From assembly GCA_035362935.1 (NCBI GenBank), contig DAOSEC010000006.1, forward strand, positions 17,555 through 81,554: 64,000 bases of DNA, in the 5' to 3' direction. The stretch comes from DAOSEC01 sp035362935. GTDB taxonomy: Bacteria > Bacillota_I > Bacilli_A > ML615J-28 > CAG-313. Each line of letters opens with the position of its first letter. The stretch's first letter is position 1. The translations under genes and the position numbers were made by a program. This document shows, one piece after another, positions 36,229 to 45,975 of this stretch. The notes below the pieces were generated by a model. That model saw only the letters and a list, made by a program, of their open reading frames with translations, made no database searches and was not told where the DNA came from.

Positions 36229-36303
36229 GAGATGATGGTATGTATGTAATCGTGTTTGATATAGGTGGAACAGACATCAAATATGGTGTTATGGATCAAA
36301 GAA
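36165..36303 (+). repeat. Pair of 20-bp perfect direct repeats across the dnaE/ROK junction
   Basis: Copies at 36165-36184 (end of dnaE) and 36284-36303 (start of the ROK gene) are identical over 20 bases. Both are read in the same phase as GVMDQR in two unrelated proteins. Recombination between them would remove 119 bases and fuse the frames. Confidence 0.75.
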
Positions 36304-37124
36304 CAGACAAGTTGGTTTATAAGAATAAAATTCCAACTGAAATTCATTTAGGCAGAGGTGCGTTTTTAGATAAATTAGCTACGATTGCGAAAGATCTAAA
36401 AAAGAAATACAAAGCAGAAGGAGTTGGAATCAGTTGTGCCGGTTCGGTTGACTCGAATCAAGCAAAGATTGTAACCGCTCCAGAATCCATTCCTGAATTT
36501 CAAGATATTAATTTTAGACAATGGATGAAAGAACAAGTGAAATTACCATGTTCTGCTGAAAACGATGTGAATTGTTTTGGACTAGCGGAAGGAAAATGGG
36601 GAAACGCTGTTGGACTAAAAAATTATTTAACAATGACGGTGGGAACGGGGATTGGTGGTGCTGTTGTTATTGATGGAAATCTAATTAGAGGTCAAGAATT
36701 CAATGCTGGAGAATTTGGTAGAATGTATATTGATGAAAAGAAATTTGAAAGTTTGGCATCAGTTACAGCTCTCATAAACTACGCGAAAGAGTTAGGCTTA
36801 GAAGACATTCGAAGTGGACTAGATGTCTTTAATTTGTTTGACAAAGGAAATAAGTTAGCAGTTCAAGCGGTGTACGCGTTTTATCACAATTTAGCAAAGG
36901 GTGTTGCTAACTTGATTTATATATTCAATCCAGAGCGAATCTTGATTGGTGGAGGAGTATCCACTCGAGGTAAGTTTTTGGACGAGTTATCTGCCCATTT
37001 AAGACTAGTACTATCAAATCGTTTCATACCGACAGCTCGAATTGCGACAACAAAACTTGGAAATGATTCGGGAATGTATGGGGCATACATCCATTTTATG
37101 AATCAACACAAAATAGGAGGATAA
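36240..37124 (+). CDS. ROK family sugar kinase
   Basis: A 294-residue kinase of the ASKHA fold. The N-terminal phosphate loop is VFDIGGTDIKYGV; TVGTGIGGAVVIDGNLIRG and IFNPERILIGGGVS are family marks. The zinc-binding CxCGxxGC motif usual in ROK proteins is absent: the corresponding region reads FNAGEFGRMYI. The family phosphorylates glucose, allose, fructose or ManNAc. Its position directly before phosphohexomutase and pgi makes a glucokinase role likely; this is inference. It starts 11 bases after dnaE, with GGAGATGATGG as ribosome binding site. Confidence 0.9.
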   Translation: MYVIVFDIGGTDIKYGVMDQRTDKLVYKNKIPTEIHLGRGAFLDKLATIAKDLKKKYKAEGVGISCAGSVDSNQAKIVTAPESIPEFQDINFRQWMKEQVKLPCSAENDVNCFGLAEGKWGNAVGLKNYLTMTVGTGIGGAVVIDGNLIRGQEFNAGEFGRMYIDEKKFESLASVTALINYAKELGLEDIRSGLDVFNLFDKGNKLAVQAVYAFYHNLAKGVANLIYIFNPERILIGGGVSTRGKFLDELSAHLRLVLSNRFIPTARIATTKLGNDSGMYGAYIHFMNQHKIGG

Positions 37125-37126
37125 CG

Positions 37127-38815
37127 ATGAATAAACAAATAAATTTATGGAAAAATCATCCTAAGATTGACAAAAGACTCAAAGAAGAAATGGATCATAT
37201 GTCAGAAGCTGAGTTAATAGAGGCATTTTATGAAGACATCTCATTTGGTACAGGAGGACTTCGTGGAATTCTTGGTGCCGGCACCAATCGCATGAACATT
37301 TATACCATTCGTAAATCAACACTAGGATATGCACGTTACTTAACAAGACAATATCCACATTTGCTTTTAAACGGGGTTGTCATCGCTTATGATTGTAGAC
37401 ATTATTCGAAAGAATTTGCGAAAGAAGCAGCAAGAGTATTTGCTAGTTTAGGAATTAAAGTATATGTGTTTGAATCACTCCGACCTACTCCAGAAATTTC
37501 ATTTGCGATTAGACATCTTAATTGTATTGGGGGAGCAATGATTACAGCAAGTCATAATCCACCAAACTATAATGGATACAAGGTGTATGATCCAGATGGA
37601 TGTCAATTGATCCCAGAACTTGCTGATATGGTAATCAAAGAAATCAATGCGATTGAACATATTCTAGATTACGAAGTTCCATCCTATGAATCACTTGTTC
37701 AAAAAAGTTTGATTGAGCTTATTGGGGATGATATTGACCAAGTGTATTTGGAGCGTGTCAAATCAATCCAAATCAACCGAAACGTAAATCACAACAACGT
37801 GTCAATCGTATTTACACCACTTCACGGAACTGCATCCGTCTTCGGCGCTAGCTTATTATCAGATCTAGGGTATCAAGTATATCCAGTCAAAGAACAGATG
37901 CAAAATGATCCAAATTTCTCAACTGTAAAATCACCAAATCCAGAAGAACCTGGTGCATTTGACCTAGCAATCAAGCTTGGGACAAAAGTCAATGCAGATA
38001 TTTTATTAGCAACAGACCCAGATGCAGACCGACTAGGAGTAGCAATACGCAATGATCAAGCAGACTATAAACTTTTAAATGGAAACCAAATTGGTGCACT
38101 TATTTTATATTATTTGGCTCAGTTTAAGCATAGAACAAAAAAAGGAATTGTATTTAATACAATCGTATCTAGTAATATTGCTTCATATATCGCTAATAGC
38201 TATGATTTAGAAGTACAACAAACGTTAACTGGATTTAAGTATATCGGAGAGCAAGCTAAAAAATTAGAAAACGCAGAAGAAGAGTTTTTCTTCGGCTATG
38301 AAGAATCTCATGGCTATGTGATTGCTGATTTTGTAAGAGACAAAGATGCGTTTCAAGCGATGGTGATTTTAGCTGAGATGGCCGCATATTATAAGAAAAA
38401 AGGGAAATCACTGTTACAAATACTAGATGAAATATATCAACGGTTTGGATATTTTGTTGAAATTCAACACAGTATGAATCTTTCAGGAATTGAAGGAACC
38501 AAACGTATAGAGCTCATTATGAATACCTTCCAACATATGAAGTTAGATTCGATTGCAAATCAAAGAATTGTTATGGTTGAAGATTTTGAGTTAAGTAAGA
38601 GAATTCGAAATGGACAAGTAGAGGCAATTACACTGCCAAAATCGAAAGTATTAAAATACACGTTTGAAGACGGTGGTTGGTGCGTATTAAGACCATCTGG
38701 AACAGAACCAAAAATGAAAGTGTATGTTTCATGCAAAGGAACAACATGGAAAGAAGCATCTGACAAAGTAGCTTTGATCAAAGAAGATATGTTAAATAAA
38801 ATTAATCAAATTTAG
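37127..38815 (+). CDS. Phosphohexomutase (phosphoglucomutase/phosphomannomutase)
   Basis: A 562-residue alpha-D-phosphohexomutase. The phosphoserine loop is MITASHNPPNYNGYKVY (Ser near residue 141), the metal loop is LLATDPDADRLGV, the sugar-binding loop is FGYEESHGYV, and the C-terminal phosphate-binding RPSGTEPKMKVY is present. It converts glucose-6-phosphate to glucose-1-phosphate (or the mannose pair), the entry step for glycogen synthesis by the downstream glg genes. It starts 2 bases after the ROK kinase and ends 8 bases before pgi. The PgcA-like length matches Firmicutes enzymes. Confidence 0.95.
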   Translation: MNKQINLWKNHPKIDKRLKEEMDHMSEAELIEAFYEDISFGTGGLRGILGAGTNRMNIYTIRKSTLGYARYLTRQYPHLLLNGVVIAYDCRHYSKEFAKEAARVFASLGIKVYVFESLRPTPEISFAIRHLNCIGGAMITASHNPPNYNGYKVYDPDGCQLIPELADMVIKEINAIEHILDYEVPSYESLVQKSLIELIGDDIDQVYLERVKSIQINRNVNHNNVSIVFTPLHGTASVFGASLLSDLGYQVYPVKEQMQNDPNFSTVKSPNPEEPGAFDLAIKLGTKVNADILLATDPDADRLGVAIRNDQADYKLLNGNQIGALILYYLAQFKHRTKKGIVFNTIVSSNIASYIANSYDLEVQQTLTGFKYIGEQAKKLENAEEEFFFGYEESHGYVIADFVRDKDAFQAMVILAEMAAYYKKKGKSLLQILDEIYQRFGYFVEIQHSMNLSGIEGTKRIELIMNTFQHMKLDSIANQRIVMVEDFELSKRIRNGQVEAITLPKSKVLKYTFEDGGWCVLRPSGTEPKMKVYVSCKGTTWKEASDKVALIKEDMLNKINQI

Positions 38816-38823
38816 GGGAATAT

Positions 38824-40146
38824 ATGAAAGCAATACAATTCGATTATTCAAATGTACTAAAATTTGTTTCCAAAGAGGAAATAATGGAACAAGAACAACA
38901 AGCGAAACATGCAATGTCTACACTCATCAATCAAAATGGTGCAGGTCATGAGTATACTGGATGGGTCCATCTAACCGAACATATTGATCAAGATGAATTG
39001 GTTAAGATTATTGACATTAGTCACAAAATACGAAGAGAAAACGACTGCTTAGTTGTTGTTGGCATTGGGGGATCTTATCTTGGGTCCAAAGCAGTCATCA
39101 GTGCGTTAACTCCATACTTTTCAACAGACAAACAGTTTGAGATAATCTACGTAGGACATACTTTGTCATCGACATACACTAAGGAATTAATCGAATATTT
39201 GCAAGACAAGCACTTTGCCGTGAATGTCATTTCAAAATCAGGTACCACAACTGAACCAGCAATTGCATTTCGTTTAATGAAGGAATTGTTAGAAAAAAAA
39301 TATGGAGAAGCATCACAAGATCGTATCTACGCTACGACTGATCCAACATCTGGTGCACTCCGCAAAATGTCTGATAGTTTAGGATATACATCTTTTGTCG
39401 TACCATCCAACATTGGTGGAAGATATTCTATCTTTACAGCGGTAGGGTTATTACCGATTGCTTGTGCTGGTATTGATATCTTTGAGTTATTAAAAGGATC
39501 GGCGGATGCTAGAAGACATTTTTTAAAGACTCCATTTGAACAAAATGAAGCACTTTTATATGCAACCATCAGAAACATTTTATATAAAAAAGAGAAAAAA
39601 ATTGAACTTCTTGTGTCATATGAACCAAAGCTGTCATTTATTAGTGAATGGTGGAAACAGTTATTTGGGGAATCTGAAGGAAAAGATGGATTAGGAATTT
39701 ATCCTGCAAGTGTGGTATATTCAACTGACTTGCATTCAATGGGTCAATATGTTCAAGATGGGGAACGTCATTTGTTTGAGACCATCATTGATATTAAACA
39801 CCCTAAACAAGATATTACAATGAAAGTGGCAGATCAAGATTTGGACCAAATCAACTATCTTGCAGGAAAAACATTGGATGAAGTTAATAAAAACGCGATG
39901 CTAGGAACTCTAATCGCTCACGTTGATGGAAATGTTCCTAACTTAGTTGTTGAGGTTGAAGAACTATCTGCGTATCATATTGGATATCTCCTTTACTTTT
40001 TCATGTTCAGTTGTGGAGTATCTGGATATATGCTAGGAATCAATCCATTCAATCAAGAAGGGGTAGAAAGTTATAAGAAAAACATGTTTGCACTACTTGG
40101 GAAAGAAGGATATGAACAGTTGCGCAAAGAATTAAAGTCAAGATAA
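38824..40146 (+). CDS. pgi: Glucose-6-phosphate isomerase
   Basis: A 440-residue enzyme interconverting glucose-6-phosphate and fructose-6-phosphate. Signatures are VVGIGGSYLGSKAV, ISKSGTTTEPAIAFR, NIGGRYSIFTAVGLLPIACAG and the C-terminal INPFNQEGVESYKKNMF. It is the short bacterial (Bacillus-like) form. It closes the dnaE-ROK-mutase-pgi run and is followed by a terminator. It links the glycogen genes to pfkA. Confidence 0.97.
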   Translation: MKAIQFDYSNVLKFVSKEEIMEQEQQAKHAMSTLINQNGAGHEYTGWVHLTEHIDQDELVKIIDISHKIRRENDCLVVVGIGGSYLGSKAVISALTPYFSTDKQFEIIYVGHTLSSTYTKELIEYLQDKHFAVNVISKSGTTTEPAIAFRLMKELLEKKYGEASQDRIYATTDPTSGALRKMSDSLGYTSFVVPSNIGGRYSIFTAVGLLPIACAGIDIFELLKGSADARRHFLKTPFEQNEALLYATIRNILYKKEKKIELLVSYEPKLSFISEWWKQLFGESEGKDGLGIYPASVVYSTDLHSMGQYVQDGERHLFETIIDIKHPKQDITMKVADQDLDQINYLAGKTLDEVNKNAMLGTLIAHVDGNVPNLVVEVEELSAYHIGYLLYFFMFSCGVSGYMLGINPFNQEGVESYKKNMFALLGKEGYEQLRKELKSR

Positions 40147-40152
40147 ATGTAT

Positions 40153-40186
40153 AAAAATGAAGTGGTTTGTGCCTCTTCATTTTTTA
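40153..40186 (+). terminator. Rho-independent terminator
   Basis: An AAAAATGAAG.GG/CC.CTTCATTTTTT hairpin with one T-T mismatch and a T run, after pgi. Confidence 0.88.
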
Positions 40187-40215
40187 TATTAAAGTTTGTG
40201 ATATAAGAGTGATTA

Positions 40216-40224
40216 TGTTATAAT
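40216..40224 (+). promoter_or_regulatory. Extended -10 promoter of glg operon (TGTTATAAT)
   Basis: A consensus extended -10 lies 29 bases upstream of glgB. No other promoter is evident up to glgP. Confidence 0.65.
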
Positions 40225-40253
40225 ATACGTATATAGTATTATGGAGGATTCTG

Positions 40254-42122
40254 ATGAAAAATCATGAACAAGCGATATATTTGTTTCATCAAGGAACTAA
40301 TTTTCACTCGTATCAATTTTTAGGTTGTCACTTTGAACATGAGCACATCAGTCATCAAGCAACGTTTCGTGTATGGGCTCCAAATGCGAAGAAAATATTT
40401 GTGGTTGGAGATTTTAATGGTTGGAATGCGACATCTCACCCAATGAAAAAAATCAACAACGAAGGAATTTGGGAAGTCATCATTGATGATGTCTACGAGT
40501 ATCAAAGCTATAAATATCAAATCATTACAAAGCAAAATAAAACCGTGCTAAAAGCCGATCCGTTTGCTTTTTATTCGGAAACAATGGGGCAAAATTCATC
40601 AAAAGTTGCACAACTAGAAGGATTTCACTGGCAAGACTCTACTTGGTTTGAACAAAATAATCATAGTTATGACAAACCAATGAATATTTATGAAGTTAAT
40701 TTAGGATCATGGCGAAAGTATAAAGATGGACAGTACTTTGATTATCGAAAGTTAGCAGATGAATTAATACCGTATGTGAAGCAAATGAATTATACTCACA
40801 TTGAATTAATGCCATTAACAGAATTCCCATATGATGGATCATGGGGGTACCAGGTCACTGGTTATTACTCTATCACTTCAAGATATGGAACACCACACGA
40901 TTTTATGCATTTTGTCAATGAGTGCCACAAGCATAATATTGGAGTATTGCTTGATTGGGTTCCAGCTCATTTTCCAAAAGACTCTTTTGGGTTAATCGAG
41001 TTTGATGGAACATATCAATTCGAGAGTTCATCCCGATATAAAATGGAACATAAAACATGGGGTACTCGATTATTTGATTTTGGAAGACCAGAAATTCAAT
41101 CATTCTTGGTGTCATCAGCAACCTTCTTTTTAGATGTGTATCATATTGATGGGTTACGAGTCGATGCTGTTTCTAGTATGCTTTACCTTGATTATGATCG
41201 TGACGAAGGGGAATGGATTCCAAATTCGTTTGGGGATAATCGAAATTTAGAGGGAATCGCGTTTCTAAAAAAATGCAATCAATACATTCATGATGCATAT
41301 CCAGATCGGATTATGATAGCTGAAGAATCTACTGCATTTGAACAAGTAACAGCTCTTGTCGCAGATGGTGGTCTCGGGTTCCATTATAAATGGAATATGG
41401 GCTGGATGAATGATTTATTACGTTATATGAAAACAGATCCACTTTATCGTGGTTCTATCCACAACTTACTTACCTTTCAAATGATGTATGCGTTTAATGA
41501 GAAATTTATTCTACCAATCTCTCATGATGAGGTGGTTCATGGGAAATACTCATTATTAAACAAAATGCCTGGAAATTATGATCAAAAGTTTGGCGGATTG
41601 CGAACATTTTTGGTCTATATGATGACTCACCCAGGAAAGAAGATTCATTTTATGGGATATGAGTTAGGTCAATTCATTGAGTGGGATTACCGCAAAGAAT
41701 TGGATTGGATGTTATTATCATATGATAAGCACCAAAAAACACAATACTTTGTGAAAGAGTTGAATAAATTCTATACCAAACAAAAAGCATTGTGGGAAGC
41801 AGACTATTCGTGGGATGGCTATCAATGGATTTCCTTTGAAGATGCAATACACAATGTAATTTCCTACAAACGAATCGCAAAATCAAAAAAATCACTAATT
41901 ATGGTTTTGAATTTTTCATTCATGCATCTAACATCTTATTGGATAGCACTCCCGAAAGGAACTTACAAAATTGTATTTTCAACTACAGAGGATGCATTTG
42001 GGGGATATCAAAATATGATTGGAAACGAGTATCAAACATTTGTATCTAGTGATCACAACAATCAAACCTTTATTTCAATTGATTTGCCTGAAATCAGCGC
42101 ATTGATATTGAAAAAAATATAA
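40254..42122 (+). CDS. glgB: 1,4-alpha-glucan branching enzyme
   Basis: A 622-residue glycoside hydrolase family 13 enzyme that makes alpha-1,6 branches in glycogen. An N-terminal CBM48 domain (about residues 25-120, FRVWAPNAKKIFVVGDFNGWN) is followed by the TIM barrel. Within it GLRVDAVSSMLYLDY gives the nucleophile Asp304, MIAEES gives the acid Glu357, and LPISHDEVVHGKYS is the fourth conserved region. An all-beta C-terminal domain ends the protein. The ribosome binding site GGAGG precedes ATG 40254. It is the first gene of glgBCDAP, a complete synthesis-degradation set. Confidence 0.97.
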   Translation: MKNHEQAIYLFHQGTNFHSYQFLGCHFEHEHISHQATFRVWAPNAKKIFVVGDFNGWNATSHPMKKINNEGIWEVIIDDVYEYQSYKYQIITKQNKTVLKADPFAFYSETMGQNSSKVAQLEGFHWQDSTWFEQNNHSYDKPMNIYEVNLGSWRKYKDGQYFDYRKLADELIPYVKQMNYTHIELMPLTEFPYDGSWGYQVTGYYSITSRYGTPHDFMHFVNECHKHNIGVLLDWVPAHFPKDSFGLIEFDGTYQFESSSRYKMEHKTWGTRLFDFGRPEIQSFLVSSATFFLDVYHIDGLRVDAVSSMLYLDYDRDEGEWIPNSFGDNRNLEGIAFLKKCNQYIHDAYPDRIMIAEESTAFEQVTALVADGGLGFHYKWNMGWMNDLLRYMKTDPLYRGSIHNLLTFQMMYAFNEKFILPISHDEVVHGKYSLLNKMPGNYDQKFGGLRTFLVYMMTHPGKKIHFMGYELGQFIEWDYRKELDWMLLSYDKHQKTQYFVKELNKFYTKQKALWEADYSWDGYQWISFEDAIHNVISYKRIAKSKKSLIMVLNFSFMHLTSYWIALPKGTYKIVFSTTEDAFGGYQNMIGNEYQTFVSSDHNNQTFISIDLPEISALILKKI

Positions 42123-42134
42123 TAAAGAGAATTT

Positions 42135-42183
42135 GAGAGGAGGAAACTACAAAACAGAGGACTGTTTTGTATTAGAAATTATG
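42135..42183 (+). promoter_or_regulatory. Split glgC translation start: ribosome binding site, hairpin, ATG
   Basis: A very strong GAGAGGAGG (42135-42143) is 37 bases from the glgC ATG (42181). Between them is a perfect 9-bp hairpin, ACAAAACAG-AGGA-CTGTTTTGT (42149-42170). Folding it leaves 15 unpaired bases between ribosome binding site and ATG, closer to a usable distance. No other start codon with a usable reading frame lies in the normal window after the site. Confidence 0.6.
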
Positions 42184-43383
42184 TACAACAAAAAACAAAC
42201 AATTGCAATGTTATTAGCAGGTGGACAGGGAAGTAGACTTTATGCATTGACAAACAAAGTTGCGAAACCCGCCGTTTCCTTTGGTGCAAAGTATCGCATC
42301 ATTGATTTTACACTTTCAAACTGTATCAATTCTAACATTGACACCGTAGGAGTGCTCACACAATACCAACCCTTGTTATTAAACGATTACATTGGCAACG
42401 GACAACCATGGGATTTAGACAGAGCATTTGGTGGTGTACATATTTTACCTCCATACCAAGCAAAAGATAAAACCGATTGGTACAAAGGTACTGCGAATGC
42501 GATTTATCAAAACATTGGTTTTATTGAAAACTATGACGCAGAATATGTCGTTATTTTGTCAGGTGATCACATCTACAAAATGGACTATAGCAGTATGGTA
42601 GATTTTCACATTCAACGACAAGCAGATTGTACCATCGCAGTTATCGAAGTACCTCTTAAGGAAGCAAATCGCTTCGGTATTATGAATACCGATTCTACAG
42701 GAAGAATTGTTGACTTTGAAGAAAAACCAAAGCAACCAAAAAGCAATCTTGCCTCAATGGGAATTTATGTGTTTTCTACAAAAGTGCTAGTTCAGTATTT
42801 AAGAGAAGATGATTGTGATAAAACATCTTCAAACGATTTTGGGAAAAACATCATTCCAAATATGCTTAAAGCACAGTGTAATATGGTTGCATTTCCATTT
42901 AAGGGGTATTGGAAAGACGTTGGGACATTAGATAGTTTGTGGGAAGCTAATATGGATTTGATTGGTGAAAATCCTATTTTTGATATTTATGATTCACAAT
43001 GGAAGATTCATTCTAGAAATTATGGAGATTATCCTCAATTTATCGGAGACAACGCCCACATTGAAAACTCGCTTATTACTGGTGGTGTTGAGGTAGAAGG
43101 TACTATTATTAATTCGCTTATTTCATCTAGTGTAAAAATCGCAAAAGGTGCAATCATCAAAGATAGCATCATATTCTCAAACTGTGAAATAGGAGAAAAC
43201 TCTGTCATTGAATATAGTATTATAGATGAACATGTAACTGTGAAGGAAAATTGCAAAGTGGGATCTCCAAAAGAGGTTTCTAAAGGTATTACTGTCATCG
43301 GAAGAAATGTAACGCTTATGGAGTCCTCCACTGTTAAAGGTGGAGACATCATCGAAAAAGATATCATCAAAGGAGGATGCTAA
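42181..43383 (+). CDS. glgC: Glucose-1-phosphate adenylyltransferase, catalytic subunit
   Basis: A 400-residue ADP-glucose pyrophosphorylase. It makes ADP-glucose from ATP and glucose-1-phosphate, the committed step of glycogen synthesis. Motifs are AMLLAGGQGSRLYALT (nucleotide loop, Arg intact), KPAVSFGAKYRIIDFTLSN, LSGDHIYKMDY, and IVDFEEKPKQPKS with the sugar-1-phosphate lysine region. A left-handed beta helix with hexapeptide repeats (INSLISSSVKIAKGAIIKDSII) forms the C-terminus. ATG 42181 is chosen by homology to family length; TTG 42133 would add 16 residues unlike the family. It is probably a heterotetramer with GlgD, encoded next. Confidence 0.95.
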   Translation: MYNKKQTIAMLLAGGQGSRLYALTNKVAKPAVSFGAKYRIIDFTLSNCINSNIDTVGVLTQYQPLLLNDYIGNGQPWDLDRAFGGVHILPPYQAKDKTDWYKGTANAIYQNIGFIENYDAEYVVILSGDHIYKMDYSSMVDFHIQRQADCTIAVIEVPLKEANRFGIMNTDSTGRIVDFEEKPKQPKSNLASMGIYVFSTKVLVQYLREDDCDKTSSNDFGKNIIPNMLKAQCNMVAFPFKGYWKDVGTLDSLWEANMDLIGENPIFDIYDSQWKIHSRNYGDYPQFIGDNAHIENSLITGGVEVEGTIINSLISSSVKIAKGAIIKDSIIFSNCEIGENSVIEYSIIDEHVTVKENCKVGSPKEVSKGITVIGRNVTLMESSTVKGGDIIEKDIIKGGC

Positions 43384-43384
43384 T

Positions 43385-44500
43385 ATGAGTGCAGCAGGAA
43401 TCATATTTTCAAATGTACATGAATCAGCATTATCAGAATTAACAAGAGCTAGAACAATGGCATCTGTACCTTTTGCCGGAAGATATCGTTTGATTGACTT
43501 TGCGTTATCCAACCTAGTCAATTCTGGGATTAGCACAGTCGGTTTGATTACCAAACGAAACTATCAATCCCTAATGGATCATGTTGGATCGGGAAAAGAT
43601 TGGGATTTATCGCGTAAAAATGGTGGTTTAATTATATTCCCTCCGTTTGGACAAGAAGCAAATGATTCTCTTTATATCAGTCGTTTGGCAGGATTAAAAG
43701 GAATTATGGGATTCTTGTCAAAAGCAAAAGCTGACCAATTTGTGTTAATGGATTCTAATTTTGTTTGTAACATTGATTTAAGAAAAGTAATAGCATTTCA
43801 TGAAGAAAAGAAAGCAGACATTACGATTGTATATAAAGAAGGGAAAGTAACACAACCACTAAATCATAATATGAGCATCCAACTAAATGATCAAGGACGA
43901 ATTGTGGATGCATCACTCATCACTTCACCAACCGAATGTGGTAAATATTGTGCCAATATTTGGATTATTAACAAAGGTTTACTAAATGAACTTGTTTCGA
44001 GTGCGATTGCTAAAAATCAAACAAGTTTCGAAACAGATATCATTTTAGCAAACATTCATGGACTCAATATGTATGGGTATTTGTTAGAAGGGTCTTATTT
44101 TCAATTTACTTCGACGGAAGAATATTTTAAAAACAACATGAAAGTATTGCTGCCTGAAGTAAGAGAAGAGTTATTCAAACAACGTGGTCGATTGATTTAT
44201 ACAAAGATTCGAGATTCCGCACCAACCAAATATGGAAATCATGCGAAAGTGGTGAATTCATTCATCGCAGACGGGTGCGTCATTGAAGGTTATGTCGAAA
44301 ACAGTATTCTATTTCGTGGGGTCAAAATTGACAAAAACACGGTTGTTAAAAATTCTATTTTAATGCAAGATACCATTACTGGTGAAAATGTAACATTAAA
44401 CTATGTGATTACCGATAAAAACGTTGTGATTCGTGATCGCAACCATTTATCTGGTGCACAAACACATCCGTTTTTCATCAGCAAAGGTACAATGATATAG
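43385..44500 (+). CDS. glgD: Glucose-1-phosphate adenylyltransferase regulatory subunit GlgD
   Basis: A 371-residue GlgC paralog from ATG 43385 (AGGAGG eight bases upstream). The nucleotide loop GGxGxRL is missing: GIIFSNVHESALSELTRARTMASVPF stands in its place, while FAGRYRLIDFALSN and the C-terminal beta helix are kept. This is the GlgD pattern of Firmicutes, a non-catalytic partner that raises GlgC activity. It starts 2 bases after the glgC stop and ends 9 bases before glgA. Confidence 0.95.
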   Translation: MSAAGIIFSNVHESALSELTRARTMASVPFAGRYRLIDFALSNLVNSGISTVGLITKRNYQSLMDHVGSGKDWDLSRKNGGLIIFPPFGQEANDSLYISRLAGLKGIMGFLSKAKADQFVLMDSNFVCNIDLRKVIAFHEEKKADITIVYKEGKVTQPLNHNMSIQLNDQGRIVDASLITSPTECGKYCANIWIINKGLLNELVSSAIAKNQTSFETDIILANIHGLNMYGYLLEGSYFQFTSTEEYFKNNMKVLLPEVREELFKQRGRLIYTKIRDSAPTKYGNHAKVVNSFIADGCVIEGYVENSILFRGVKIDKNTVVKNSILMQDTITGENVTLNYVITDKNVVIRDRNHLSGAQTHPFFISKGTMI

Positions 44501-44509
44501 GAGGTAATC

Positions 44510-45958
44510 ATGGCAGAAACTGTGAATAAAATTTTAATCGTTGGGTCAGAATGTCAACCATTTGTTGCTTCTGGAGGATTAGGGGATGTCATAGGCTCTC
44601 TACCACAAGAACTAATCAAACGTCGAAAAACAAAGTATGATATACGTGTGGTATTGCCACTATATGGTGGGATAAGTGAAGAATGGCGTCAAAAGATGAC
44701 ATTTGTTGCGAATGCTCAAGTACAGTTATCATGGCGTAAACAATACTGTGGAATTTTTTCACTTGTCGAAAATGATATTACTTATTATTTTCTAGACAAT
44801 GAATACTATTTTAAACGTGTAAAATTATACGGATATTTTGATGATGCAGAACGTTTTGCATTCTTTTCAAAAGCTGTACTAGAAATTTTACCTGTGATTG
44901 ACTTTTACCCAAACATTATTCATACAAATGATTGGCAAACCGCATTGATTTCGATTTATTTGAGATATTTATTCTCTAGTAAAACGAAATATGCCAACAT
45001 CAAAACAATCTTTACGATTCATAACATTGAGTATCAAGGGAAGTATCGATATGATGAAGACATCGTTCAAGATGTATTTGGGTTATCGATGCAAGAAGCA
45101 AGTGTAGCAGAATATGACGGGATGATTAACTTAATGAAAGGTGCATTGGAATGTTCGCATCTTATTTCAACCGTTAGTCCAACCTATGCGACTGAAATCA
45201 AAGAGCCATATTACTCGCACGGACTTCATTACATCATTCAACAAAACAATGATAAAGTACATGGAATTTTAAATGGAATTGACTACAATTTCTATAATCC
45301 AAAAACAGACAAAGCACTGTTTGTCAAATATGATACAGAATCAATTGACTTAAAAGTACAAAATAAGATAGAATTACAAAAGTTATTAAATTTACCAGTG
45401 GATGGAAAAATTCCTATGATAGCTATGGTTACAAGACTTGTGAGTCATAAAGGAATCGATCTGGTAAAAGGTGTTATGAATGAGATGTTGAGTCTACCAT
45501 TACAACTAGTGATACTAGGTACTGGGGATTCCATCTATGAAAACGCCTTGATTGAATTTGAACACCGAAATCCAAATAAGTTCAAAGCAATCATCGCCTA
45601 TAATGCCGACTTATCAAGAAAAATATATGCTGGTGCTGATATTTTCTTGATGCCATCCTTAACCGAACCGTGTGGGTTATCACAAATGATCGCATCGCGT
45701 TATGGAACCGTTCCGGTTGTGCGCGAAACAGGTGGTCTTGCAGATAGCATCAAAGATTTTGGTAATCTTGGTGGAGGAAACGGATACACATTCCAAAACT
45801 ACAACGCTCATGAAATGCTTCATCGAATTGAACAAGCAGTTTCTGATTACCAAAACAAAACATTGTGGAAAAACCAAGTTACAACGGTTATGACACAAGA
45901 TTTTAGTTGGAGCATTAGAGCAAAAGAATATATTCAAATGTATCAAAAATTACTGTAA
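44510..45958 (+). CDS. glgA: Glycogen synthase
   Basis: A 482-residue GT5 glycosyltransferase that adds glucose from ADP-glucose to the non-reducing end of the alpha-1,4 chain. Visible are the N-terminal FVASGGLGDVIGSLPQ (the KxGGL loop has Ser in place of Thr and no lysine, as in several Firmicutes), HTNDWQTALI, HNIEYQGKY, the MVTRLVSHKGIDLV hinge and SLTEPCGLSQMIASRYGTVPVVRETGGLADSI with the catalytic Glu. The ribosome binding site is GGAGGT. The fourth glg gene. Confidence 0.96.
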   Translation: MAETVNKILIVGSECQPFVASGGLGDVIGSLPQELIKRRKTKYDIRVVLPLYGGISEEWRQKMTFVANAQVQLSWRKQYCGIFSLVENDITYYFLDNEYYFKRVKLYGYFDDAERFAFFSKAVLEILPVIDFYPNIIHTNDWQTALISIYLRYLFSSKTKYANIKTIFTIHNIEYQGKYRYDEDIVQDVFGLSMQEASVAEYDGMINLMKGALECSHLISTVSPTYATEIKEPYYSHGLHYIIQQNNDKVHGILNGIDYNFYNPKTDKALFVKYDTESIDLKVQNKIELQKLLNLPVDGKIPMIAMVTRLVSHKGIDLVKGVMNEMLSLPLQLVILGTGDSIYENALIEFEHRNPNKFKAIIAYNADLSRKIYAGADIFLMPSLTEPCGLSQMIASRYGTVPVVRETGGLADSIKDFGNLGGGNGYTFQNYNAHEMLHRIEQAVSDYQNKTLWKNQVTTVMTQDFSWSIRAKEYIQMYQKLL

Positions 45959-45975
45959 ATACTGAGGAGTTTATA

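Noticed and set aside
43035..43554. Two long minus-strand frames opposite the end of glgC and start of glgD
   Set aside because: Both are shadows of strongly conserved + strand genes; no ribosome binding site or known family.
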